From the NCBI RefSeq assembly GCF_029227915.1, contig NC_079882.1, positions 9,610,001 to 9,674,000 of the forward strand: 64,000 nucleotides of DNA, in the 5' to 3' direction. Source of the DNA: Hydractinia symbiolongicarpus. Taxonomy: Eukaryota; Cnidaria; Hydrozoa; Anthoathecata; Hydractiniidae. The number at the start of each line of letters is the position of its first letter. Positions within the stretch are counted from its first letter, which is position 1. A program made the position numbers and the translations under genes. The notes below the pieces were generated by a model. It was not told the origin of the DNA. It searched no databases and worked only from the letters and a program-made list of their open reading frames with translations. Shown in pieces: positions 1 through 11,850 of this stretch.

Positions 1-3000
1 GACATATTTTTGAACGTATGATCATATTCTGGTCCGGTATACATTGATGGCGATTTTCCGCGTCCAAAAATCCATGGAATTGCGCCCACTTTTGAACTCT
101 TCCAACCACAATTTGTTGATTCAAAATTGCATGTTAAGTTAAGAGAAGAAACTGTGATAAACAAAAAAAGATAGTAATATAGGAAATTATTATAGAAAAC
201 ATAGGTTTCATAAGGATGGTCTTACTGTGCTTCTGTTGCATTTCCCTCGAGTAGCTAATCCATGTTTTATTGCGATGCCTTGATTTTTGACACCCCATCG
301 AAGCGAGTGACTTTGTATCAATCCATTTGTTCATAATCTACAAAAATATTATTGGTTGTATTATTACAATCAGAACTGTAGAATCTTTAATTGACTGTTA
401 AAAAAACAGAAATAGAAAACAGCCGTACCAACTCTGTCAGGGAATATATTTTACACGTCTTGTCATCTGCAGGAAGTACAATTCTATATTCTTTAGATAT
501 TCCAGAGCATTCTTGTCCTCCCCCTTGCGGCCTGAATAAGAAATATAATAATTAATAAAACTAAAAGTGTAAATTCAGCATATTTTTTTGATAAGCGACT
601 GCAAAAATTCTTGCAATTCTCTCTGGTAGATCTTCCATCAAGAAGAAAAACAGAAATTCTCTTATTGGCGCACCTTTGATATTCGTTATCATCGCGTTAA
701 AGCGTGTACTTAGAAATATGCCGCTTTAATGATTGCTTGGTAAAGGAATGGACTAAATTTTGACAGATAAAGTTGCCATTGAGAAAAGGTCCCTTTAGGT
801 ACCTAATAGGGTGCAAATTACAAGACTTACTTAGGATTATCGCATGTTCTATTTCTTCGTTGAATCAACCACATGCGTCGATGACTTTCACACGGGGGTT
901 CAAAGGATGACCAGTTTGACCAATTTCCATGCACCAGGACTCTTTTGACCTTTTTCAGGCACTGCCCGCGAAGACACCACTATCAAATTTATAGTGAAAA
1001 TATTTTAATAATGAAATTTACAATATGGTATGAATATCATGTAACAAAAATCAAACGCCTGTCCTCGACTTCAAATTTTGTACATAAACCCCCTTTTTGG
1101 ATCCTGCTCCATTAATATACGGAGATGCAAAAAAGGAATTCGACTTTGTGTTACCAACAAACAATGTGAAAACAAGCTCTACCAATACCGTGTTTACATT
1201 TTAACAGACCGTACCCGGTTAACGGCACAAGACGTGCCCTCTAAAGGTGCATGCCACCAAACTGGTTCACAATGAGAAATACGATTCTTGCGGCACCATA
1301 GATACTTGCAGCGCGTTGACAACCTCTGAAATGAGTAGTGAGAAGAAAATAACATTACTGGTTGCGTGAAAGATTTATAAGCTTGCTAAACTAAATAAAA
1401 ACATGCAAGTGAGCAGTTGCCAAATGCTTTGTCTGTCTTACACAGGAAAAACTTTACCTGTCATCCAGAAAGACGTCATACCAAACTTACCAGCGTGCAT
1501 GGTAATGCATCTTTACCACGGTAACTTTTACATTGAGCAGTTAGATTTAGTGACTCTCCAGGAAGGTAATTCATATTGTGTTTAAAAACTGGCAACAAAA
1601 CTGGTACGTTCTTGATGCAACGAAAGTACCTAAAAAATATGCTTTCACATTTTATTATTATTATTGTTAATATTTAGACAGGATAGCCTCTACAGTTGCT
1701 AATAGCACTAACGTGTTTTAAAGTTCACAGTTCAGTTCAGTTTAAATCGCATATATATCAATCCGATTTTCATGCTGAACGTTAAGCAGAAAAAATCGAT
1801 TCACACTTTTGTAGTCTAGCATCACTTGGCTGGGGACTGAGCCGACGAACTTCCGCCCTAGAGGCAAAAGGCTCTACCACAAGGTCACCAGTCTATTACA
1901 AGGCTACCAGTAATGTTTTTCAGGCTAATCGATTCATCTTGATTATTAAATATTTCAAAGTTGAATCAATTGCATCAGACAAGCTAGTTGTGCCATACAA
2001 CTCACCTTAGGTTTTGTCTCAGCATTCTTTTACTGCATGAAGACCACTGATAATTAGAGCTGGTACTATATATTCTTTTCACCATTATGTTACTTCCGCC
2101 TGAGCTAGCTCTCACGCAACCGTTGTCCTCGTCATGCCCAATCCCAAGACTAACAAAAACAAGACCAGAATGGTAGACACAATTGTATATTACTGGTAAA
2201 AGAAAAATTTTGATCTACTTACGCATGACCAATTTCGTGTGCAATTACAAAAGCAGTATCTGGCCCAGAATCTCTGACTAAGGCACAACTTCTCTTTGTA
2301 CACATCGTGTACATGGATGCATATCCTGAATTAAGTGATGTTTTGTACAAATACACTAAGTTATAAAAATTCAAGACGCTGTACATCAAGACGTTGTTTA
2401 TAACGAATCTCACCTGCAGGTCCAATATTTTCTCTAAACATAAGAAAAAATTATTTATTTTTCTTATTTTTTTTTAGACTGAATAAGGTAGTACAAGTAA
2501 TAAAAATATTTAATTAACCTGGTTAAAATGAGGGAGAAATCAACTGATGCATTGTCAGCATTCTCACGAGCATATCTACAAGCTGAAGAAACGCTGATTT
2601 CCGGCCTATTTGGTTCAATTTTGTAATATTCCTAAAAATTAGCATTACATATTATTACATTTATTAAAAGCTAGTGAGCTTGTATTAAAACGCAAATGTG
2701 TCCCCCAAGAATGGAATTTTTTGCCTCTCTGAGCACCGAAACGGGAGTAGTCGTGTGTTCGAATCTCATCTTGGTAACTATTTTTACTTTTTTTTCCTTT
2801 GCTGTTTTAATTTTTTAAAAGATAAGATAAGTTTCAAAAGTATTATTTAACTAACTGGTAAAGTAATAGTGTTTCCACCAGAGTTTACAAAAGTGAATTA
2901 AGGTCTCCGCAAATGCCTGGAAAGTAGTCTGCAAAAAATAAAATTTCCACAACATTACGTAAGAGAGAAACGAAGACGCTCCGCAATATCAATTTATTAA

Positions 3001-5770
3001 ATACATCGATTTTACAAAAATTGGTTAACATGTAAGCAAAAGGCAAATTATATTGTAAGTAATGACAAGAACGGAATACTTTTCGCTCAGAAAAATGACA
3101 CACCAACATAGAGAAATATGAATTCGGAAACACTCTTAAAGAACGTAAATTTTTAGATTCCGTTTTTGTTATTTTTCTCTGCGCCATAAGTGCACAGAAT
3201 TCTTTTTAACGAAGTTTGCTGTTTGTGACAGTTCTGATAATATATTTATTTAACTACAGCTATTTCCTTTTTCGAGCAATAAGATTTACTATTTTTATTG
3301 TATATTACTTTTTTTATTTTGCTTTTTCTTACTGACTGACTATCTTATACCCCGTTCTTTTTTGGGGGGTCTACTAAATTACTGAATTTCGAAATTTTAG
3401 GTGGGGCTTGTGGTATTTCTTCTTCCTGTCAGTCAGAGTTTACCCCAGACTGACTTAATTAAAAATTGAGATTTCGAGTAATTTTCCATGCAAGAAGATC
3501 TCACAAACCAATTTTGAAATATAACTGCATATTGTGTAACAAATATTATAGCCTATCTGAATAGCAAAATATGCCATGTCTAACCTTCGTAACAGAAGTC
3601 ACAATCTGATAGACTGCTTTTTGTAAACTTTATTCGCGAGGTTGTTTACGTATATCATACGTCTTGTTTAATTTAGAATCTTTAAATAAAAATAAATATC
3701 CAGCTTACCGGCTTCTCTTTCATAGGGATAATGTTAGACAACACAACTAAAATTGGAATGCTCAAGGACTTGTGTGTGAAGGTTCGAGCAACCTTAAGTA
3801 AAGAACATTTTACGCTTTACAGTCTCTGTACTGTAAAAATAATCAATGAAATATTAAATATCTTCCTCACCATGTTCATCAAAACCAAGGTATACGATGT
3901 TGCTTGCTCCATTCCATAGTGTTTTAAAAAGGAGGGATCGAGAACAACAAGCGTTTCAATAAAAAGAGGTTTAGCAGGCATGTTTCCTAACGGCTCTGGT
4001 CTTAAAAAATCTAAGAATATGAAAAATAGGATTTGAGTTAACCCTGTCGGTTTATCCGCAATAACAGTATTATATTCTGCAGTTGTGCAAACTTCAACGT
4101 CATATCGCAAACAATAATCAACCTTTCTTGTATTGTTCTTTTTTGAGCTTTAAATGAATATAGGGATTGTTGTAGTTCCAGGCCCCCTTAATCGTAGTCA
4201 AAAGCTTTCCGGTTTTCCGGTTTACCATGTCATGCCATGTTTTTAAAATAAGGTGCGAATACAGAAAACATTAAAATGGTTGTGGCGGGTAGTATAATTG
4301 CCGTGATATTGAATTTTTAACTATTTATTAACTTTTATATGAAGATTTTGGTTGTTGCTTACTTTTTGTGCAATTGGAAGGTTAAACCCGTGACACTTCA
4401 AAGAAATTGAATACAAGAAAGTCTATTCTGTATCATTTTCATATATCTGAGCTTAACATTCGAAATAAAGATTTCCTACTACTATGAATTGTTGCTGCCA
4501 CCATCACACCACGTGGGTTTTGTATTGTCTCCAGACGTGGTTGTCCGTTAATAAGAAGTAATGCATTCGTAATGAAATCGTATGCCACCCAGAATGTCCC
4601 ATCTGGAATATATGAAAGCGATCTTGGTTCGTTTGGACGGAGGAAAAATCTATAGTGAATTTCATATCCAAAACGGTCAGATTGGTATATCTAATGCACA
4701 AAAAAAAAGTTATTTCGATTACTTGACTTACATTTTTCATGTTGCAAACTGTTTTCAAAATATTTCTTTTACCCTTGCTCTTCGTCCTGATTTATTGATA
4801 AAGCTTATTCCAACATTTTGTGGCGCAATTGGTTCCACGTCATAACCTGGTATGTTAGTTCTGTGTCTGTAAAGTTCTAAGATGGAATTTGGACAAACGT
4901 GTGTTAGGAGCAATGCACGTGAATACAACAGAGTTATGCGGGCGTTTTGTGACATGCAACACTATTTTTTAGGTAAATTCGCGTTAAAGATATTGCAGCG
5001 CAAAGCAATTAAAAATTATACATTAAACTTGTGAGATAAGCAAAACGCGAGAAAACGTCTTGGTTAAGTGGCAGGGCAACCAAAAATCTTGATTAAATGA
5101 TGACCGGTCTATGTAAATTTTGAACATTTGATAATACTCCAAGATCGCGTTCTTCACAAAATTCTTTTTACCTGTATTAATTAGGAGTCTGTTATTTCTT
5201 GTGGAGATGGGCTGAAAGATAATAAATTATACCGAATTTAATCTGCGGAACTAATTAAGCACACCCTTCTTACAATAACCTTGGGTTTTAAGAAAGAGTC
5301 CATCGTAAGTGTAACGATAATATCCTGTCTTTTTGGTCAATAAAAGGTTAAAACTATATAAAACGTAGACACAAGGTTCTCCATCGTGAGAACTTAAATG
5401 CTGACTCAAAAGATGGGGAAAATAGAAGAAAAATGGCTAACACGGTCCGTTTTAAAGAAGTAGAAATAATGATTTTATTTAAAGATTATATTAAACCAAA
5501 AGCCTATTGGAAATACAAAACAAAAAAACCAAAAAAAACTAGTGTAATACATGTAGCTCTATTACATGTAGCTAAAAAATAGAGTTGAAAAAAGGTCGAT
5601 TTGTGACAGGCAGAAATGAAACCTAACCAGTAAGCAATATGGAACTTACGATGTCCCTGTATTGGGTAACAAGAAACTTGACTACCAATATTACACACCT
5701 GTCTTTGCGATATAACAAAACGCAATAGGATACATGATATGCATGAAAACAGTAAGCTTTTTAAAATCAT
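1..5770 (-). CDS. ADAMTS-like secreted metalloprotease with MAM domain, 3' end off window
   Basis: Secreted zinc endopeptidase of the ADAMTS type (metzincin). Exons read on the minus strand: 5770-5699 (signal peptide beginning MILKSLLFSC), about 4879-4757 and 4690-4512 (prodomain-like), 4000-3871 (FIETLVVLDPSF, start of catalytic domain), 3792-3709 (LSIPILVVLSNII), about 2930-2883, 2631-2519, 2433-2414, 2325-2223, 2149-2006, about 1588-1491, 1325-1215, 961-831, 531-429, 337-226 and 151 to the edge. The zinc site HEIGHALGIGHD is split between the 2325 and 2149 exons, and an IMV Met-turn follows. A disintegrin-like region (CKYLWCRKNR) comes next, then a thrombospondin type-1 repeat (GNWSNW ... 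RTCDNPKPQGGGQEC), then a MAM start (CNFESTNCGW ... GPEYDHT). Most junctions keep phase. Joins around 4879, 2883-2631 and 2006-1588 do not close cleanly, so an exon or boundary is missing there. A MAM domain after the TSP1 is unusual for ADAMTS. The protease assignment is firm; the exact exon set is not. Confidence 0.85.
1740..1893 (-). repeat. tRNA-derived SINE-like element
   Basis: Read on the minus strand, 1890-1828 resembles a degenerate tRNA head (TGGTGACCTTGTGG then TAGAGC, and later GTTCGTCGG in place of a T-arm). The body that follows (1825-1755) recurs at 50,018-50,092 in the same orientation relative to its shared core (CATGCTGRAYGTTAA core as read on plus). It lies in an intron of the metalloprotease gene. 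Family name not known to me. Confidence 0.55.
2414..2433 (-). other. 20-nt micro-exon of the metalloprotease
   Basis: A 20-base exon between a TTTAG acceptor and a GTGAG donor. It enters in phase 2 and leaves in phase 1, and restores the frame exactly between the 2631-2519 exon and the 2325-2223 exon, giving the continuous catalytic-domain reading LILTRENIGPAGYASMYTMC. The position matches the usual ADAMTS GYA..MC segment. Confidence 0.75.
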
Positions 5771-7523
5771 TCTGAAACACTTCCTTTACAGCCACATAAT
5801 GAATTGTATTTTATGTACTTCTTCTAAAATTTTAAACATCTGAAAGAAATATGGACAAAATGTAAACAAATCAGCTCTGAACACAAACATGGTAATATTA
5901 TTGTTTTGCTCTCCCTTTCACCCTCCTTTCCTGTGCGTAATAGAATTATATGACTTCGTCTTTTGTCAAACAGTAAACACGCAAATTTATCATGTGTTGT
6001 TTAGGAAATTAGTGTCATGTTTTATAAGCTTTACAGCAAATATTAAATCCACCCATAAAAAATGTTAACGATGTATTCCATTAGAAAGGTTAAGCCAGCT
6101 TACTGAGCATGTATGCCTAAAGACTTATTAAAAAGTATGTTGTGTGTCTGAACGGAACAGAACATGTTTTTCTGTGTAAATAAAGAAAAAAATGCCCGTG
6201 GTCTATCCCGTTATAAAGAAGATTAAATTGGATTAGGCTATTTTTTCTTTGCTACTACTTCCAGGCAAGTAAAGCTTCTAATATCGAATAACTTGCTCCA
6301 CAAAATTAACGATCACGAATTTGCATAAATAAAATTGATAAGAATGTCTATAACACCTTAAATAATTAAATTAACGCGATTTAGCTCACCGACTTACTTA
6401 TTCTAAACAGGGAATTAAAAAGACCAAATTTGATGGACATGTTCATTTTTATTTTGATAATAGGCTTATTGACAACCAGTTTCTCTTGATCCTTCGAAAC
6501 GTCTACGCTATGAGCTACACCCTGCCTTTATTAATTATTCCTAATTAATCAGAACTTTTTAACTCTCTTGAGATTTGTGTTACACATTACAAATGCGTTA
6601 ATTATATTCCCGTTAATTTCATTGAGAAAGGTCGAAAGTGTCACCGATGATGGTAATACTCCAAGAAAAACAATTATGTCACCAACCACTTATAATTTTA
6701 TTTGTTACATTGATGGCACGGTTTGTTAATAATTAAGTTGCGGCGTATTTGTAAAATATTACAAAATATGTTTTTCTGTGTATAACTATTGTGTTTTTAT
6801 TCAGTGCTTTCTCTAATGCAGTTCATCTGTATTGTTTTAGTATGTCAGAAAACAATCTTTAGTCTTGATTTTTTTACCTGTACATCAAATAAGATGGAAA
6901 TTAGCACTTGTGGGAGGTATTTGTGTAATCTTGTTATATTGGCAGAAAGAAGCAAACCCTACGACATATTTGCAGAATAATATATCGTGTAACTAAACGC
7001 AACCTAAAGCAAACCCTACGATATAACATAACAATCTACATCGATATACAAATCTAAATTATTGTAGTTGTCGTGATCATTACTATCCATTCTATGGGAG
7101 TCCAGGTAAGACATTCTCGCCTGAATGTCTTAATATAAATAAATTTGAGGATCTTGACAATACAACTTGAGTTGTCTTAAATTTTATAAATGCCAGAACA
7201 TAGGAAGACTTCACATGAAAGTTCATTTCTGTTCTGAAATCATTTCGGTCTCATGCCTAGTCCATTTAAGTGTCGATTTCATGTCAGTCTAAAAGACCAA
7301 GATGAAATTTCATTTCGCCCTTAGAATATTCATGTAAACACGATTTGCCGGAAATAAAACTATTGCGCATGCGTCCGAAGCTATTGCGCATGTGCAGTTC
7401 ACACAAACCTGATATGAAATGCTCCATATTAATACAATGGCATTTCATAGCGGTTTGAAATCGGGTCCATGTAGTAGAACAACAGTAGTAGCACACAGTA
7501 CCGGGTACATATATATATATATT

Positions 7524-7557
7524 ATACAGTATTCAGTACCGATACTGAATACTGTAT
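7524..7557. repeat. perfect 15-bp inverted repeat (hairpin)
   Basis: Two 15-base arms, ATACAGTATTCAGTA and its exact reverse complement, are separated by CCGA. The hairpin sits just after a (TA)n run and 38 bases before the tRNA-like sequence. It may be a mobile-element end or a structured RNA; function unknown. Confidence 0.8.
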
Positions 7558-7594
7558 GATATAAGGTGATCTTTGTCGGCGAAAGTAAAAACTT

Positions 7595-7666
7595 GGACCG
7601 TTGGGGAAAAAACCCAGCGACAATTGGGTTAGCACCCTACTGCTCTGCCAACTAAGCTACCGGTCC
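7595..7666 (-). tRNA. tRNA-like sequence (probable tRNA-derived SINE head or tRNA pseudogene)
   Basis: On the minus strand the 72 bases divide exactly into tRNA lengths (7-2-4-8-4-1-5-7-5-5-5-7-5-7). The acceptor arm GGACCGG pairs with ACGGTCC at six of seven positions. The D arm GCTT/GAGC pairs, and box A (TAGCTTAGTTGG) fits the consensus. The anticodon loop GTGCTAA would give GCT, but there is no long variable arm as serine tRNAs have. The T loop is degraded to a T run, so box B is lost. The anticodon stem has mismatches. It is best read as a dead or SINE-derived tRNA rather than a working gene. Confidence 0.5.
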
Positions 7667-7668
7667 AA

Positions 7669-7735
7669 TAGTGAGACGAGTTACCTTTATCTCACTACAG
7701 GATCGAACCCCGTTGGTGGTTCGAGTTAGTGGTAT
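7669..7735. repeat. tRNA-derived fragment with inverted repeat
   Basis: Adjacent to the tRNA-like sequence: TAGTGAGA (7669-7676) and TCTCACTA (7690-7697) are exact inverted copies with a 13-base loop. On the minus strand GGGGTTCGATCCT (about 7700-7712) matches an RNA polymerase III box B. It looks like a second, broken tRNA-type unit of the same SINE. Confidence 0.4.
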
Positions 7736-8992
7736 AAAAAAAAGAATGCCTACATATCTTGCTCGTCAGGAAATTTTTATTTTCAAACTAGATGAATTTA
7801 GATTTTAGGATAGTTCTTTGACGCACATGCATACTGGAAGTTAGCTTTGGTTATGTTTAGTTAGTTTCTCACTCAAATAAGTATTTGCGTTTATCATTTG
7901 AACATACCTTGGATAATGGATAATGTAAGGCATACTTCTGGCATACTTAAGATTCCAATTTAGTAGAATGCGCGTAAAGTACGGAATTCACGAAATAACA
8001 ACCTTCATCTTCTCATATGTTTCTATAAAGTATTGTGCATGTTATGTGCGTATTTTATTGGGCACCACATAAAGACAAAAAGGTAAGACACATGGTATCA
8101 ATATAATACAAATGTTGGTTTGAATTTACCGAGTGTAACTATGGAAATCAATGCGACAGGGGCAATTAATTCCATCTCCAATGTTTTGGAAAAAAGTACC
8201 ATGTTGTTATTTCTTACTTCGTAAGAGCAATAAAAGGTTTAAAACAAATCTTTCAGTGATATTTTGTAGACGCGCTCTTTGATCTGCGTAGTGGCGCTAA
8301 AGAAAATTTTTTAATCATTTGAACGCGTTAATATTAAAAACAAACAGAGAAGTATTCGTTTGTATAAAAACGTTGTAAAATAAGTTTCATTAATTTGTAA
8401 AATAAATTAACTTTTCATTTCATTTGACTTCCAAGTTTTTAAGAACGTTAATGGAAAAAATCCCAAATAACGATATTTTGTAAAGTACCGGATAATATTT
8501 GACAATAGACAATAGTTATGGTGACTTGTCCTACATCACACACGTTGAACGTAAAGCCCAATTGTCAATTTACACAATAGAGGATCCTAGATAATTTGAC
8601 TAGATCCAAAGCATTCCTGATCTGAATTTACCCGCAATATGGTTAAAAAATAATGCTTAAATGGTTCTCTTTGTCAAATTTAAAAAAATCTAAAAACTGC
8701 CTAAAATGTTTATGATTAGTTCTTGTGAATTAGAACGATCTTAATCCTAAGGAGCTTCTTACGTTGTTAAGAGCACTGCAGAATGGGTGATAAATAGAAG
8801 CTTCTATTTTAGATAAAAATAACGGAAAGATAATAGCGATATTGGAGCGATATTTCCTGCTCGGGTACTGGGGCGAGAGTAATTAAATTTCTGTTTATTC
8901 ACGTGCACTAATGTTTGAAAAACACAGAGCAGTCAAACAGTATTAATTTACCTAAAACATTTTCGAATATATGCACAGCTTTTTGATGGACT

Positions 8993-8998
8993 ATATAA
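8993..8998 (+). promoter_or_regulatory. putative TATA box of the Cys-rich peptide gene
   Basis: TATATAA lies 56-61 bases upstream of the ATG at 9,054, a normal spacing for a short leader. Seen in sequence only; such strings are common in AT-rich DNA. Confidence 0.35.
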
Positions 8999-9053
8999 TG
9001 AATGCAGTATCAGAAAAATATTCATTCTTGATGCGTCAAATTTCAGACTTGAA

Positions 9054-10026
9054 ATGATGAAACTTGTGGTGATATTTCTTTGTGTTGCATTGGCCTATGC
9101 CTCATTTGAAGGTGAAAAATTTGTTTCATCGATCAGATTTCAGCTTAATAATGGTAGCTACAAAACTTATAACAGTTTTCGCTGCTTTGTCCCCCAGAGC
9201 TTTTTCTATCTCACCGGTGCTGCGTTTTATTGTCGGTAGCCATCACGCGTGCGAAAAGAGAAAACAGGCTCTGATGGAGGTTGAATCTTTCGTTGACATT
9301 TTAATAACCATTTGGCAGTGTTTGCCTTGTTTTGTATAGCGATTAGATAAATCACCACTCGTTGTAACTTGTATCTAACGATTTTTTTACTTTCTTTAGA
9401 GGACTTCGATGACGGGTCTGGTGGGCCTGAACCAAAAGAGGTACGCAAGATTTACAAACCTACCCTAGCCTTTATAAACCACGCGTTTAAACTTATATTT
9501 ATATATTCTAGTGTCTCGAAGCTTTAAGTGACTGCAGAAAGGAAGCAAGCAACAAAAGACAAATAAGAATATGTACATTCCAATGGAACAAGTGTCTACA
9601 TAAATGCGCGAAAGATGTAGGTCCTGTTGTGTTAGACGTCTTTTTGAGTTACCCTGGGGGTAGACGTCTTTTTGAGTTACCCTGTGTCTATCAAACAAAC
9701 AAGTTACAATTGGATTTAAGTCAAATTTAACGCTTTTCAAAATATGTAGTTGAGGATTACTATAGCAGTGTATAATCGTAAGCTCCCCAAAGGTTTTTTT
9801 TATTTTTTTTAGTAAAATTCCCTAAATTTTACAGCTCTTAATACTTGTTTTGTTATCAACGTATTTTTCATAAAAGAATGTGTGCATTTGTTTAAGAAAT
9901 AATCCCTATCTGCATTTTTAGTGTCATGAAGCGGCGGTTCATTGTTTCCAAAATGCTAAAAGAAGAAAACATCGAAGAGCTTGCTATAGAAAGAGTGCTG
10001 CTTGTGTACATAACTGCAGATTGTAG
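9054..10026 (+). CDS. small secreted Cys-rich peptide, two exon-encoded tandem 5-Cys repeats
   Basis: Four exons (9054-9111, 9400-9440, 9512-9616, 9922-10026) give a 102-residue protein; every junction is GT-AG and in phase. Exon 1 is a signal peptide (MMKLVVIFLCVALAYA). Exon 2 is a short acidic linker (EDFDDGSGG). Exons 3 and 4 each begin with TGT, are 105 nt long (35 codons each, counting the stop in exon 4), and encode one repeat with identical spacing C-x6-C-x12-C-x6-C-x3-C. The two repeats share few other residues apart from basic ones. The mature peptide would be strongly basic, with an odd number of cysteines per repeat, so inter-repeat or intermolecular disulphides are likely. Intron 3 contains a 28-bp tandem duplication (from 9,633 and 9,661). 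I do not recognise the family. It could be a structural, antimicrobial, venom or signalling peptide; the sequence does not decide. Confidence 0.8.
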
Positions 10027-11850
10027 AAGAAAAGATGTTGTGAAACTGTGATTGTTGATTCTTATTTCCCGTAATTCAATATTATTTATTTTTTGTTAAA
10101 CTCTAGTAGTTTAAAATGCTTTCACTTAATAATGCTCTAAAAATACTCTGAAAACATTTTCATGACTACAAGAGAAAAACAAAACAATTGTTAAACAACT
10201 GTCAGAATTTACATTTTCAAATTTTCTGCTATCAACTCCACCTGTATAATATAAAAAGACCGTTCATAAGAATATATGCAGCTAAGATTTCAGGTTAAAA
10301 ACAAAAGTCCATTGTCTAGAACAATAGAAAAATTAGAGTAATGACCAGCCTGGTTATAATTTTAATATTATTATAACAAATCATGACGACATTATCTTAG
10401 CTACTTTTTGGCTGGTTTTCAAAATTCAAGTTTTTTTAAAAAAAATCTGTTAATAGGTTCATATAGAATGCTCCTGGGTTTGAATTTTGTTGAAGTACAG
10501 TTGATGGACATGCTTGCGTCATACGGTTTGAAACCTTACGTGTTTCCATTGCCTTAAAAATTCATTACACTTAGGCAAATTACTTTGGTGGTTTTTAATG
10601 CTAACGCAGTTAGTAAGTAGAAAGCTCTCATTCTTTAAGCTCGCCTCCCCAGAACTATTTGCTTGCCAACAAATGGCGCTGTTGCTAAGATGTTGGGGTC
10701 GAAATGCAGATGGAAATGCAACAGGGGTGGTTGTTGCTACACACAGTTTGTAAGCATACCGCGCATTTCCCAGACTGGCAGACAGTTTTAAAATGGTAAC
10801 CGCAGTGACGACGTATTTTTACAGTAAAAATTGACCAAAAAAAGAAGAAAGTTTTAGCATCTTTAATAAAATACTGAGAGACTTTAGATTATGAGTAGTA
10901 GATGTTCATAGGAGAAAATTTTGAGACAATTGTAGCTACAATCCCGGTCAAAATATATATTGGCAGTAAGCTACAAAAAGTGCAGTATAATCCTTTCCTA
11001 CTACCCCCTCTCTCCCCCCATTATCAATGTTTGGAAACGTGTTAGCACGGCTTTGTACTTATCTTGCTCTTGCTACACGTGTAAAAAGGGTTTACTGCCA
11101 TTATTTTTGACCAGGATTGTAACTACAATTGTTAAACATTATGCTGAAGAGAGGCAATCAGGAGCATTAACCATAATTTATCATTTCATCCCACAGTGTA
11201 CACTAGCTAGCTATAACTAGCTATTATTTCCCCAAGTTTACTATGCTATTTTTTATTCTCGTTTACAACATTGTTGTCAGGTATGGTGACAAAAAAGCAC
11301 TCTTATATGCAACGTGCTATTATTCTCTTCTCCAAAACCACAAGTAAATAAATACTCCCAGCAGAGCAAAGAGGAAGTTATCACAACTTGAATTATTGAT
11401 TTCGGCCAGTAAAGGCGGAATCTTTAAGATCGCCTGAGGAGATAGAAAGAGACAGCGCAGCTAGGCTGGACGCCTGAAACTTATCGAGGCTAAAGGTTTT
11501 CTGAGAACAATGCTAAAATGAGTTTTAAGCCAATAAGAATCCTAACAGTGCAACAGATTGTTTTATTAGTAATTCGCCTATATGTTGCAGGTAATTTTTT
11601 TTCTAACAGAGAATTTTAAATGATTTTTTTAAAACATAGGCCTGGTTTCTATGTAAAGACATTCTGTAATTTACATGAGTCAAAAACGTATGGGGGTATT
11701 TTATACAAAATCATTTGTAATTATGTAATGTTATTATCAGTATATACAGTGCATTGCTGTTAAAATACACACAGCAAAAACACATTTATTTTACAAGTTT
11801 TGCAGCTGGCAGGTTAAGAAATATTCCTTTACTTATTGGATTGTGTATTA
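10027..11850. other. intergenic region, nothing recognised
   Basis: A 1.8-kb AT-rich gap between the Cys-rich peptide and the inverted-repeat element. The longest open frame (10,960-11,220) shows no domain, no codon structure and no splice partner. No canonical AATAAA was found close behind the peptide stop. Confidence 0.5.

Larger units (their letters stand above)
5771..9053. other. intergenic region, no gene seen
   Basis: A 3.3-kb AT-rich gap between the divergently transcribed metalloprotease and the Cys-rich peptide gene. I see no exon series. Open stretches here lack domain similarity and are interrupted in all plausible splice joins. It holds a duplicated motif (attgcgcatg) near 7,361-7,400, the 7,524 hairpin and the tRNA-like sequence listed separately. 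Promoters for both flanking genes presumably lie here. Confidence 0.5.

Noticed and set aside
7595-7666. A functional serine tRNA(GCT)
   Set aside because: No long variable arm, broken T loop and weak anticodon stem.
10960-11220. 86-codon frame between the Cys-rich peptide and the inverted-repeat element
   Set aside because: Low-complexity pyrimidine-rich start and no similarity or splice signals.
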